This document shows positions 35,960-44,680 of a stretch of DNA of 64,000 bases, piece by piece. The position numbers were made by a program, and so were the translations under genes. The number at the start of each line of letters is the position of its first letter. Within the stretch, counting starts at the first letter, position 1. Origin of the DNA: CAZDXB01 sp964509335 (GTDB lineage Bacteria; Bacteroidota; Ignavibacteria; Kapaibacteriales; UBA2268). The DNA lies in contig CAZDXB010000006.1 of assembly GCA_964509335.1 (NCBI GenBank), forward strand, positions 62,001-126,000, read 5' to 3'. The notes under the pieces were generated by a model. That model did not search any database. It was not told where the DNA came from and saw only the letters and a program-made list of their open reading frames with translations.

Positions 35960-35993
35960 AAAAGGCGTCCAGATAACTAACCGGACGCCTTTC
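35960..35993 (-). terminator. Intrinsic terminator of hppA
   Basis: Read on the minus strand, the stem AAAGGCGTCC / GGACGCCTTT with an about 11-nt loop is followed by further T residues. It lies about 20 bp past the hppA stop. Confidence 0.85.
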
Positions 35994-36014
35994 ATTCTTA
36001 AAATGTATAAGATA

Positions 36015-38222
36015 TTAGCCGGCTAACATCGGAGCCAATACCAATGAAACGATTGACATTAACTTTATTAAGATGTTGATAGAAGGACCGGAGGTGTCTT
36101 TGAACGGGTCGCCGACTGTGTCGCCTACAACGGCGGCTTTGTGCGGTTCGCTTCCTTTAGCGTAATTTTCGCCGTCTATTACGATTCCGGCTTCAATCAT
36201 TTTCTTCGCGTTGTCCCAAGCGCCGCCCGCGTTAGCTTGGAAGATAGCCATTAAGACGCCGGTAACGGTAACGCCCGCGAGCAAGCCGCCCAATGTTTCG
36301 GCGTCGAAAACGAATCCTACGAATATCGGAACGATAACGGCTAGTAAGCCGGGCAGAACCATTCGCCGAATAGCGGCTTTGGTGGAAATTTCAACGCATT
36401 TTTCGAATTCCGCTTTGTCGTCGGCTTCGTGAAATACTTTTTGGTCTTCTTCCGACCATTTATCTACAGGTTCGTCGCCGTGCTTGCGCATCAGTTCGAG
36501 AGCTTTTTTCAGCGGCTCGATTTGCGCGAACTGACGGCGAACTTCTCTAATCATATCCATAGCGGCGCTCCCTACCGCGCCCATTGCCAACGCGGAGAAG
36601 ACGAATGGCATTATGCCGCCAAAGAAGATACCCGCCATAACAGTCGGTTTAGATAACGCTATTACGTCAACCTTCGCGGCGGTCATATAAGCGGCGAATA
36701 AAGCTAAAGCCGTCAGCGCCGCCGAACCGATGGCGAAACCTTTTCCAATAGCCGCCGTGGAGTTTCCGACGGCGTCGAGTTTATCAGTTTTTTCTCTAAC
36801 TTCGCTCGGCAATTCAGCCATTTCAGCTATACCGCCGGCGTTGTCAGCGACTGGTCCGTATGCGTCAACCGCTAACTGAATTCCAGTAGTAGCCAGCATT
36901 CCAACCGCCGCTATAGCTATGCCGTATAGTCCGGCGAAGAAAAACGCTCCGATTATAGCGAAAGCTACGAAAAGCACAGGTATTGCAGTCGAAATCATAC
37001 CTGTTCCTAATCCCGCTATGATATTTGTAGCGGCGCCGGTTAAGGATTGCTCGGCTATTTTTCTAACAGGCGGTTTGCCTAAGCCAGTGTAATATTCAGT
37101 TACCAAGCCAATTCCAACGCCCGCTATTAGTCCGATGATAGTCGCTAAGAAAACGCCCATTGAAGTTATTTCCATAGCTCCTCCGTAAAGCGGACTGGTG
37201 AAAGTCCAACTTTCGGGCAGAACCCAACTAATAATGAAATAAGAAGCTATTAACATTAAAGCCGCGGCGGTGAATGTGCCAATGTTCAAAGCGGATTGCG
37301 GATTCCCGCCTTCTTTTACTTTAACGAAAAACGTTCCGATAATTGATATAATAATTCCAGCCGCAACCAAGAGTAAAGGTAAGATGACCGGCGAAAGACT
37401 ACCAAAAGGCGTATTCGCGAATTCAGGCAATCCAAAAAACGCCGCGCCGAGAACCATAGTTCCGATGATTGAACCCACGAAGGATTCGAAAAGGTCGGCT
37501 CCCATACCGGCGACGTCGCCGACGTTATCGCCAACGTTGTCGGCTATCGTGGCGGGATTCAAAGGGTGGTCTTCGGGAATTCCCGCTTCGACTTTTCCTA
37601 CCAAGTCGGCTCCCACGTCGGCGGCTTTAGTATAAATACCGCCTCCAACTCTCGCGAATAAGGCGATGGAGGAAGCGCCGAATGAAAAGCCGGTGAGAAC
37701 AGTTACTACTTTACCTAAAGTAAAAGCTTCTTCGACTCCCCAGATGTTTCCATAGATAATGAGCAAAATGCTAAGTCCGAGAACGCCGAGTCCGACTACG
37801 CCCATTCCCATAACCGAGCCGCCGCTAAAGGCAATTTTAAGGGCTTTGTTTAAGCTTTCGCGCGCGGCGTTTGTAGTTCTTACGTTCGATTTTGTCGCCA
37901 CTTTCATACCTATATACCCGGCTAAGCCGGAGCAGAAAGCGCCTACGACAAACGAAACTGCCACCAAGGGATGAGTGTCGGTCTTACTCGCTCCTTGAAT
38001 AATTAGCAGTATAGCGATAACTAATACGAAAATCGCTATTTTCGAGTATTCGGCTTTTAAGAAAGCCATCGCTCCGCGCTGTATGTTGCGCGCTATACGT
38101 TGCATCTTCTCGTCTCCGGGGTCTTTTTTGCTGACCCAAGAGGAACGAATAACGGTGTAAATTAACGCTATAATTCCGCAGATTGGAATTAAATAGATGA
38201 TAAAGTCGTTAACTGTGTTCAT
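36015..38222 (-). CDS. hppA: Membrane-bound pyrophosphatase, K+-dependent type (ion pump)
   Basis: The 735-residue protein has about 16 hydrophobic helices. The pyrophosphate-binding sequence DVGADLVGKVEAG is followed by the acidic DNVGDNVGDVAG motif that holds Mg2+. In the segment GNSTAAIGKGFAIGS, Ala occupies the position where K+-independent pumps carry Lys, so this is the K+-dependent class. Such enzymes couple pyrophosphate hydrolysis to H+ or Na+ export; the ion cannot be settled without structural alignment. It conserves energy in anaerobes. It stands alone between its own terminator and an about 365-bp upstream gap. Confidence 0.94.
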   Translation of the reverse strand: MNTVNDFIIYLIPICGIIALIYTVIRSSWVSKKDPGDEKMQRIARNIQRGAMAFLKAEYSKIAIFVLVIAILLIIQGASKTDTHPLVAVSFVVGAFCSGLAGYIGMKVATKSNVRTTNAARESLNKALKIAFSGGSVMGMGVVGLGVLGLSILLIIYGNIWGVEEAFTLGKVVTVLTGFSFGASSIALFARVGGGIYTKAADVGADLVGKVEAGIPEDHPLNPATIADNVGDNVGDVAGMGADLFESFVGSIIGTMVLGAAFFGLPEFANTPFGSLSPVILPLLLVAAGIIISIIGTFFVKVKEGGNPQSALNIGTFTAAALMLIASYFIISWVLPESWTFTSPLYGGAMEITSMGVFLATIIGLIAGVGIGLVTEYYTGLGKPPVRKIAEQSLTGAATNIIAGLGTGMISTAIPVLFVAFAIIGAFFFAGLYGIAIAAVGMLATTGIQLAVDAYGPVADNAGGIAEMAELPSEVREKTDKLDAVGNSTAAIGKGFAIGSAALTALALFAAYMTAAKVDVIALSKPTVMAGIFFGGIMPFVFSALAMGAVGSAAMDMIREVRRQFAQIEPLKKALELMRKHGDEPVDKWSEEDQKVFHEADDKAEFEKCVEISTKAAIRRMVLPGLLAVIVPIFVGFVFDAETLGGLLAGVTVTGVLMAIFQANAGGAWDNAKKMIEAGIVIDGENYAKGSEPHKAAVVGDTVGDPFKDTSGPSINILIKLMSIVSLVLAPMLAG

Positions 38223-38532
38223 AATCCCATCGCTGTTTGTTTATGATAAATACGATTTAAGTCTATCCGAGAGTTGAAAGCTTATTGTTGAGCTTATTTT
38301 TATTGTTATGGTAATATTTACCGTCGCCGTAATTTTGACTGTCAACAATGCTATCGTTTTTGTAATTTGTTTAACTTTCTAATATTTAGATAAAATTAAC
38401 GAAAACTGCTTTTATTATAAAAAATAATATCTTAAATGTAATCAATTTGTGTTTGCTTATATTTTTTCTATGATGAAAATAGAGAGAAGCGATTCAGATA
38501 AATTGTTGATTTTAAAAATATAATGATAATTA
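38223..38532. other. Upstream region of hppA
   Basis: About 310 bp of AT-rich DNA ahead of hppA (transcribed leftwards) should contain its promoter. A TTGTTGA...TCAACAA-like pair is loosely visible (around 38284 and 38342), but nothing convincing as an operator. Confidence 0.35.
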
Positions 38533-38556
38533 AGCCCGCCGTTTGAGCGACGGGCT
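38533..38556 (-). terminator. Probable terminator after the transglutaminase-like gene
   Basis: The inverted repeat AGCCCGtCG / CGgCGGGCT lies about 33 bp beyond the stop on the minus strand. The following sequence (TTAATTATC) is only moderately T-rich, so strength is uncertain. Confidence 0.55.
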
Positions 38557-38588
38557 GATTATATCGATTCGAGTTTGCTTTCTTAATA

Positions 38589-40871
38589 TTACTCAATAAC
38601 CACCGCTTTTCTTGAGGTAATTCCGTTTCCGTAATTTAATACTATGATATAAGTTCCGGCGTTAATTAGTTCGCCGTTGCGTGAGGAGCGGTTCCATTTG
38701 AACGCGTTTTCGCCGCCTTTTGCGTCGCCCCTGAATAGCGTCTTTACGCGTTTGCCGGATAAATCGTAAACGCATAATTCAACGTAGCGATTTGATTCGC
38801 AATTAAAGGATACGTTAATTACCGAACTAGAGGGATTTGGAGAAACTCTAAGTTCAACGGGGGAATCTGTTTCGGCTAATTCTTCAACGTCGAGAATGCT
38901 TTTCATTTCCAGAGAGTCGATAAGATTCCAATTCCCGCTCTCGTTTTTGTAAAAATTTACGCCGCATTGGACAAACTGCGAGGTATTGAGATAGTCGCGA
39001 TTGGAGAAAATCAAGTAATAATCTTCTTCTTCGGGCAGATAGAATTCTAAATTGCCTTCCGTTGATTTTGTAATGACTTCATAGGCTTCAAAAGGTTCTC
39101 CTTGTCTGTAAAGCTCGTAATTCGAAGTGTCGCAAACGTAGAAGTTTATTTCACCGCCTTCTCTGAAGTCGTGCCATTCAAAATCGTCAAAATAATAGTT
39201 TGCCTGCCAATAGCCGCCGCCGTATAGTATCCTATACGGGGTTTCGTAGTCAATTGAAACTTTATAAAGTTCTCCTCCAGTATGTTCAATGTCCGTAGCT
39301 TCCGGCTCTTTTGGCATTTCAAGCGGCATAACTACTTTGGCGTTGATAGTTGCCCCATTTTCTTCGGGTAAAGAATCGGCTAAAATTGATTGTATATGAT
39401 TTGATTTTTTTGGAACGTGTCCGACTTGAGCGTCGACGCGGAAACCGTACGTAATTCCAAGGCCTAGATTGGTTCTTAATATGCCGTCGGTATCGGCGTA
39501 GGAGGTGGCTCCTAAATATAATTCTTCGGCGGTAGGGTCTTTGTGAGAAGCTGAAAACAAAGTAACTTCAGCTCCGTCAACCGGCGCTCCGTTTGAATCT
39601 ACAACGCTTAGATTTAAGTTGCAAACGTCGTTGTAACGGTCGTTTACTTGCCAACGGTAAACGTCTCCCCGCCAGCCGGTAATTAAGCCTTTTTTGGGGT
39701 AGGATTTCGATTGATTTAATCTTGTCGGTCCGCAATCCCAGTCTATTTGTAAGTACCACCATTCGTCGTCCCAATAAAGCTCGTTCCAGACGTGGTCTCC
39801 CGGATGCGAACCGACCGACGAAACGGGCAGAAGAGCGGTTCTGCATCCGGCGTTCATTAGGTCTTGGTTTTCCCCGCAATTACCGTTGTGATGGTGCAAG
39901 ATTACATTTGGCTGAACCGGGCGCAACTGGTCGTTGTTTTTCTTTTCTATTGTGTGAGCCGTCCATCTGCCGACTACTTGAATTGCAAATAACGAATCGG
40001 CGAAATCGTATTTGTTGTCGTCTTGGTCTTCGTTGCGCCATTTATGTTCTTGGCAATCCCACATTATCTTTGTGTTTTTTAAAACCTTTTTTAACACTGG
40101 AAATCCTTCGTCGGCGTTTTCCCATAGGTGTTGACGCCAAAATTCGTCGTAAACGTCGCGTCCCATCGAAGGTCGTTCGTCGGTTAGTTTCGGCATAACA
40201 ATCCACCAATAATATATGTCGCGAGGTATTTCCACCCAGACGGAGTCGCCGTCTTGTAATACGCGATATTTAGTGGTAGTGTGCCAATCCTCGTTTTCTT
40301 CGGAACCGTATTCCGCCAAATCTACATATTGTAGAAGAGGGTCAACTTTGTATATATAATGCGCGTTTACGTCCAAAATTTCCTCTTCCATACCGCTCAA
40401 AGTTTGGGGAGCTAAATGCGCCACGGCGAACGCGACTTCGTCTCTTTTATACCAAGGGGTGTTTATTATTAAGTTAGCGTATTTTTGCTGTATGTAAACG
40501 GATAGTCTCCTAAGGTTGTCGCACAAAGCGGGACGCAACCATTTGGGAGTTAACTTTATAGCTATTTTTGATTCTTGGAGTAAGTTGAACGGGAAGTTTA
40601 TTTCTTCCAGCGATTCATTTTGAGAGTTTATCTTTAATACGTAAGCTCTTTGGGGAGGGACTATTCTCCAAGGCTTGTCGTAATCCATTGACAGCGTTTT
40701 TGGAACCATTGTCTTTTTTGAAACTTCGGTTTTAGGAGCTTTGAATAATTCAATCGGTTCTGTAGCTTCTACTTCTATCTCGGGGATATTCGTAGTTACG
40801 CCTTTTTCTTGAGCGGGCAAAGTTGTTGCTGTTAAAAAAGATAAGGCAAGGAAGTAAAGTAGTTTCTTCAT
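38589..40871 (-). CDS. Secreted transglutaminase-like protein with T9SS sorting domain
   Basis: The protein has 760 residues, with a signal peptide (MKKLLYFLALSFLTATTLPAQ). The transglutaminase-core triad is visible: Cys in NGNCGENQ (about 331), His in GDHVWNELY (about 360) and Asp in LQIDWDCG (about 377). Around 430-500 a carboxypeptidase-regulatory-like stretch reads LSVVDSNGAPVDGAEVTLF. The T9SS sorting domain (about 674-760) has VSPNPSSSVINVSF, VYDLSGKRV and NAGTYIIVL. It is probably a surface or secreted enzyme acting on peptides, as a protease, deamidase or cross-linker; which one cannot be told. It is divergent from the arsenate-reductase operon. Confidence 0.85.
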   Translation of the reverse strand: MKKLLYFLALSFLTATTLPAQEKGVTTNIPEIEVEATEPIELFKAPKTEVSKKTMVPKTLSMDYDKPWRIVPPQRAYVLKINSQNESLEEINFPFNLLQESKIAIKLTPKWLRPALCDNLRRLSVYIQQKYANLIINTPWYKRDEVAFAVAHLAPQTLSGMEEEILDVNAHYIYKVDPLLQYVDLAEYGSEENEDWHTTTKYRVLQDGDSVWVEIPRDIYYWWIVMPKLTDERPSMGRDVYDEFWRQHLWENADEGFPVLKKVLKNTKIMWDCQEHKWRNEDQDDNKYDFADSLFAIQVVGRWTAHTIEKKNNDQLRPVQPNVILHHHNGNCGENQDLMNAGCRTALLPVSSVGSHPGDHVWNELYWDDEWWYLQIDWDCGPTRLNQSKSYPKKGLITGWRGDVYRWQVNDRYNDVCNLNLSVVDSNGAPVDGAEVTLFSASHKDPTAEELYLGATSYADTDGILRTNLGLGITYGFRVDAQVGHVPKKSNHIQSILADSLPEENGATINAKVVMPLEMPKEPEATDIEHTGGELYKVSIDYETPYRILYGGGYWQANYYFDDFEWHDFREGGEINFYVCDTSNYELYRQGEPFEAYEVITKSTEGNLEFYLPEEEDYYLIFSNRDYLNTSQFVQCGVNFYKNESGNWNLIDSLEMKSILDVEELAETDSPVELRVSPNPSSSVINVSFNCESNRYVELCVYDLSGKRVKTLFRGDAKGGENAFKWNRSSRNGELINAGTYIIVLNYGNGITSRKAVVIE

Positions 40872-40997
40872 ATCGACACCTTTTATAATTTAAAAGATTA
40901 TTGCAATTACATTATATCAATATTATATTTTTGTTTCAAATTAACAAATTATTTAAAAAAAATTAATCAAAATAAAACTTTACTAATTTTCTTTTTT

Positions 40998-41067
40998 TTG
41001 CGTTTGATTTTCTATTCATTTTAACTTAAATTAAAGATAAAGAATTTCTAAGATAAATCAAATGCAA
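40998..41067. promoter_or_regulatory. Inverted repeat in the divergent promoter region before the arsC operon
   Basis: TTGCGTTTGATTT (40998-41010) and AAATCAAATGCAA (41055-41067) are complementary at 12 of 13 positions with 44 nt between. They sit 50-120 bp ahead of the ATG at 41117. This could be an operator pair with DNA looping or two half-sites of a regulator. No regulator gene is adjacent. Confidence 0.4.
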
Positions 41068-41116
41068 TTAAATTAAGCGATTATTATAAAATGTTATAAA
41101 TGTTAGGGTTTATGCT

Positions 41117-41542
41117 ATGGCGAAGATTTTAGTTATCTGCACTGGTAACTCTTGTAGAAGTCAAATGGCTGAGGGATTCCTCAAATCTTTCGACGGGGCT
41201 TTAGAAGTGTATTCGGCGGGAACGGAACCAGCCGAAAAAGTTAATTCGAAAGCAGTTAAGACTATGAAAGAAATAGGGATAGACATCTCGGAGCAGTATC
41301 CGAAAAACGTCGAAAAATACATCGACGAGAGCTTTGATTACGTTATAACTGTATGCGACGACGCAAACGAGAAGTGTCCGGTATTTATGGGAGAGGTCAA
41401 AGAGAGAATGCACGTAGGATTTGAAGACCCCGCAAAAGCGACGGGAACGGAAGACGAAGTTTTAAAGGTTTACAGGAAAGTTAGGGACCAAATCAAAGAT
41501 AGATTCGAAAAGCTATACAATGAACGACTTAATGCAAAGTAG
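41117..41542 (+). CDS. arsC: Thioredoxin-coupled arsenate reductase (low-molecular-weight phosphatase fold)
   Basis: The protein has 141 residues. The P-loop CTGNSCR at 8-14 fits CX5R. The redox pair Cys80 and Cys87 (CDDANEKC, spacing C-x6-C) matches the three-cysteine relay of pI258-type ArsC. The general-acid aspartate is in FEDPAKATG. It reduces arsenate to arsenite using thioredoxin. The next gene overlaps it by 23 bp and encodes a thioredoxin-like lipoprotein. No ArsB/Acr3 or ArsR gene is visible, so a role in general thiol or phosphatase chemistry cannot be excluded. Confidence 0.87.
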   Translation: MAKILVICTGNSCRSQMAEGFLKSFDGALEVYSAGTEPAEKVNSKAVKTMKEIGIDISEQYPKNVEKYIDESFDYVITVCDDANEKCPVFMGEVKERMHVGFEDPAKATGTEDEVLKVYRKVRDQIKDRFEKLYNERLNAK

Positions 41543-42074
41543 CAAACTAGGAATAATGAGCGTTTTATTCTGCCTAACCGCCGCCGCGTTATCCGTTTCG
41601 CTATTTGTTTCTTGCGCGAGTTCAAACGTTTCCCAAAAAGCGAGCGAGGCTTTGGTAGGCGAATTCGATTGGGAGGAATGGAAGAGTAAGGCGAATTGGA
41701 CGGAGCGTTCGGCAATTAATTACAACTCCGACGAAAAGAAAATAGCCGAGCTAAGAGAGGCGCTGAAAAAAAATCCCGACGTTTCCTTCGTTCTTGTTGT
41801 CTCTACTGTTTGCGGAGATTGCGAAAAAGAAGCCCCCAAGTTAATAAAAGTATTTAGGTTAGCCGGATTTCCAATTAACGAAATCAAAGTTTACGGTTTG
41901 GACGAGTATTTTACCGAGCCGTCCGGCTATACCGATAGATTTTATATTCCTTCGACGCCGCGTTTGTTTGTATTAAAGGGAGACGAGGAAATCGGCTCGG
42001 TTGGCGCGCCCGATTATAATTGGCTTAACGGTATAATTGATATAATAATGGAAGAGCAAAGCGATGATAAGTAG
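41520..42074 (+). CDS. Thioredoxin-like lipoprotein
   Basis: The protein has 184 residues. The N-terminus has one Lys, a hydrophobic stretch and LFVSC with lipid-acceptor Cys32. A thioredoxin-fold domain follows, with active site VCGDC (Cys98, Cys101) and a cis-proline region YIPSTPRLFVL. Starts at 41520, 41532 and 41556 are possible; the last has AGGA before it but gives a signal peptide without positive charge. It acts in the periplasm or at the outer membrane as a thiol oxidoreductase. It overlaps arsC by 23 bp and the next gene by 11 bp, so the three are coupled. Confidence 0.82.
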   Translation: MNDLMQSSKLGIMSVLFCLTAAALSVSLFVSCASSNVSQKASEALVGEFDWEEWKSKANWTERSAINYNSDEKKIAELREALKKNPDVSFVLVVSTVCGDCEKEAPKLIKVFRLAGFPINEIKVYGLDEYFTEPSGYTDRFYIPSTPRLFVLKGDEEIGSVGAPDYNWLNGIIDIIMEEQSDDK

Positions 42075-42993
42075 AGCGCGTATATTGTTGATAATTATTG
42101 GACTTATCGTTTTAGGGACAGAGCATACTTTTTGCCAGTGCGCTTGCTGTTCTGGGGCCGCCGTCGGCGGAATAACGCCGGTATCAGCAAAGGCGAATGT
42201 AGGCGTATTAAAGCCGAATTTTTTAAAGACTAGCGTTTATTATATGAACTCTTACGGCGATTCTTATTATCGAGGCGATAAGGAAATCATTAATCTGTAC
42301 GACGACTACTATGTTACTAATTATTTGGGATTGAATTTAGGTTATGGTTTGTTTCGCGATTTTACGATTGAAGCCGAGTTAGGATATTTCTTGGAGAAAA
42401 AGCAGAAGCAGTTAGGGGCGGACGCCGTCGTCTCCAGAGGTCCTTCGCATATAACCCTATCGGGCAAATACAATCTATACGATAGCAGGTCGAAAGAAAT
42501 TGAAATCACCGTTGGCGGCGGAGCTAAAATTCCCTTCGACGAGAACGAAGCGCTTCCGCAGCATTTAAAGCCTTCCGCGGGAGCTTACGGCGCGGTTTTG
42601 CAAGCTTTTTTCCACAAGGGGTTTATAAGAAGCGGATGGAGCTTTCTTTACTACTCAAGAGCGGAGTTTAACGCGGAAAACGGCGACGATTATAAATACG
42701 GCGATTCGTTTATCAATTCGTTTTTCATTATCCGGAATATCGTTGAAAACTTGAACGCGGGCTTGGAGTTGAGGGGCGATTATAGGAAAAAAGATTACGA
42801 CGACGGCGATAGGTTGGATGATACCGGCGGGTTTTCGCTAATTTGCTCGCCGATTCTGTCCTATCAATACGAGTCGTTAAATCTCTCGGCTTCATATAAT
42901 TACCCCGTTTATAAATATTATTTTGGAAAACAATTGACCAACGATTATTCGTTTTCATTAATTTTAGACTGGAGTTTGAATTTACTACAATGA
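42064..42993 (+). CDS. Outer-membrane beta-barrel protein with N-terminal CxCxCC cluster
   Basis: The 309-residue protein has a signal peptide followed immediately by CQCACC (Cys24, 26, 28, 29). The rest is alternating hydrophobic/aromatic strands ending with an aromatic-rich strand (NDYSFSLILDWSLNLLQ), typical of an outer-membrane barrel of about 10-12 strands. The cysteine cluster at the mature N-terminus could bind a soft metal or be the substrate of the neighbouring thioredoxin lipoprotein; both are inference. It overlaps the previous gene by 11 bp. I do not recognise a named family. Confidence 0.75.
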   Translation: MISRARILLIIIGLIVLGTEHTFCQCACCSGAAVGGITPVSAKANVGVLKPNFLKTSVYYMNSYGDSYYRGDKEIINLYDDYYVTNYLGLNLGYGLFRDFTIEAELGYFLEKKQKQLGADAVVSRGPSHITLSGKYNLYDSRSKEIEITVGGGAKIPFDENEALPQHLKPSAGAYGAVLQAFFHKGFIRSGWSFLYYSRAEFNAENGDDYKYGDSFINSFFIIRNIVENLNAGLELRGDYRKKDYDDGDRLDDTGGFSLICSPILSYQYESLNLSASYNYPVYKYYFGKQLTNDYSFSLILDWSLNLLQ

Positions 42994-43086
42994 ACTAATA
43001 CTCTACTTTTTTATTATCCCAAAAGAAAAATAGTTATTTATCAAAGGCGTCAATAAAACCAGATTGATAAACAAACCGACGAAAGT

Positions 43087-44559
43087 ATGGCGGACGTATT
43101 AATAGTAGAAGACCAAGACATTGTAGCGCGGAGTATTTCCATAATGCTCAAAAGGAATAATTTAGAAGTCGCCGGCGTTGTCAAAACGGGCGAAGAAGCG
43201 CTCGACTTTATTTCCCAAAAAAAGCCAGACATAATATTGATGGATATAACCCTATCCGGAGATTTAGACGGCATCGAGACGACGGAAAAAATTAAAAAGA
43301 AAGCGGAGATACCGATAATTTTCCTGACGGCTCACAAAGGCGGCGTTAACTTTTCTAAAGCTAAAGAAATAGGAGCGGACGGCTATTTAATCAAGGACAC
43401 TAGCTTAAACGAACAATTGCTTCTCAATATTGAATTTATCCTTTCCAAACACGAAATCGAAAAAGAACTTGAAGAGAGTAGGTCGCTTTTTCAAAAAATA
43501 GCCATATCGACTAATGACGCTATTATTACTTTGGACAACGACGGAAAAACGACCTTTTGGAACGCCGCCGCCGAGGAAATGTTCGGATATTTGGCGGAAG
43601 AGGTTTTAGGGAAAGAGCTGCATTATCTTATCGCGCCCGACAAATACATTAAGAAATATTACAAAAATTTCGCGATATTCAAAAAAACGGGCGAAGGCAA
43701 CGCTATTGATAAGACTGTCGAGCTGGAAGGGCAAAAGAAAAACGGCGAGATTTTTCCGATTGAATTATCATTATCTAGGCTAAGGATAAACGGCGAGTGG
43801 CACGCCGTAGGCATAGTTAGAGATATATCGGAAAGGAAAGAATACGAAAGAGAACTAAAAGAACTAAGCGACACTAAAGATAAATTCTTCTCAATAGTCG
43901 CGCACGATTTAAAAAATCCTATAAGCGGATTTTTGAATTTAAGCGAGCTTGTGATAGAGTATTTTGACTCTCTCGAGCAAAGCGAAGTGAAAGAATATCT
44001 CGGTAAAATAAAGTCTTCTTCGGAGTATCTTTATAATCTGCTCGAAAATCTGTTGGATTGGTCGAGAACGCAAACCGAAAGGATAAAATTCGAACCCAAG
44101 AACGAGGATTTGTATAGTTCAGCCGTCGAGACTATTCAAGCGTTGAAACTTAGCGCCGAGCAGAAGGGAGTAGAACTGAAATTGAACGCTAAAGAAGGAA
44201 TGGTAGCTTATTTCGATAAAAATATGATTAGAACGGTTCTTAGAAATCTTATCTCAAACGCGATTAAGTTTTCGAACAAGGGCGGCGAAGTAAATTTAGA
44301 CTTTTACGACTATGGAAGTCGAATTACTATTTCAGTAACCGATTACGGCGTCGGAATTGAAAAAGAAGATTTGGATAAGTTATTTAGAATCGACTCTCAT
44401 CATACGACTTTTGGAACCGCCGACGAAAGAGGCACGGGACTTGGTCTGATTCTTTGCAAAGAATTTGTAGAATACAACTGCGGCGAAATTTCGGTTAAAA
44501 GCGAGCCGGGCGAAGGCTCGGTTTTTAGTTTTTCGCTGCCAAAAACTTCCGGCAATTAA
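43087..44559 (+). CDS. Hybrid receiver-PAS-histidine kinase
   Basis: The protein has 490 residues and no membrane span. An N-terminal REC domain (1-120) has VEDQD, acceptor Asp in IILMDITLSGD (about 53), Thr in IIFLTAH and Lys in YLIKDT. PAS (about 135-255) has FWNAAAEEMFGY and a PAC stretch ending VGIVRDISERK. The kinase has its phospho-acceptor His in IVAHDLKNPISG (about 278), N box NLISNAIKFS, G1 DYGVGI and G2 GTGLGL. REC at the N-terminus means it is controlled by another kinase, as in phosphorelays. No partner is adjacent. It starts 94 bp after the barrel gene, probably with its own promoter. Confidence 0.88.
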   Translation: MADVLIVEDQDIVARSISIMLKRNNLEVAGVVKTGEEALDFISQKKPDIILMDITLSGDLDGIETTEKIKKKAEIPIIFLTAHKGGVNFSKAKEIGADGYLIKDTSLNEQLLLNIEFILSKHEIEKELEESRSLFQKIAISTNDAIITLDNDGKTTFWNAAAEEMFGYLAEEVLGKELHYLIAPDKYIKKYYKNFAIFKKTGEGNAIDKTVELEGQKKNGEIFPIELSLSRLRINGEWHAVGIVRDISERKEYERELKELSDTKDKFFSIVAHDLKNPISGFLNLSELVIEYFDSLEQSEVKEYLGKIKSSSEYLYNLLENLLDWSRTQTERIKFEPKNEDLYSSAVETIQALKLSAEQKGVELKLNAKEGMVAYFDKNMIRTVLRNLISNAIKFSNKGGEVNLDFYDYGSRITISVTDYGVGIEKEDLDKLFRIDSHHTTFGTADERGTGLGLILCKEFVEYNCGEISVKSEPGEGSVFSFSLPKTSGN

Positions 44560-44680
44560 TAAAAGCTTAAATTACAATCTTTTTATGTCGTTATAGTCTT
44601 ATTTAATAATTTTGTTTTAATATATTTGAGAGGTTTGATGGGAAAAGATACATAATTTGTTTTTTAACGGACGTAAAGCA

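Noticed and set aside
44657..44680. TTG start for the C25 peptidase
   Set aside because: It would put MFFNGRKA ahead of a good signal peptide beginning at the ATG at 44681.
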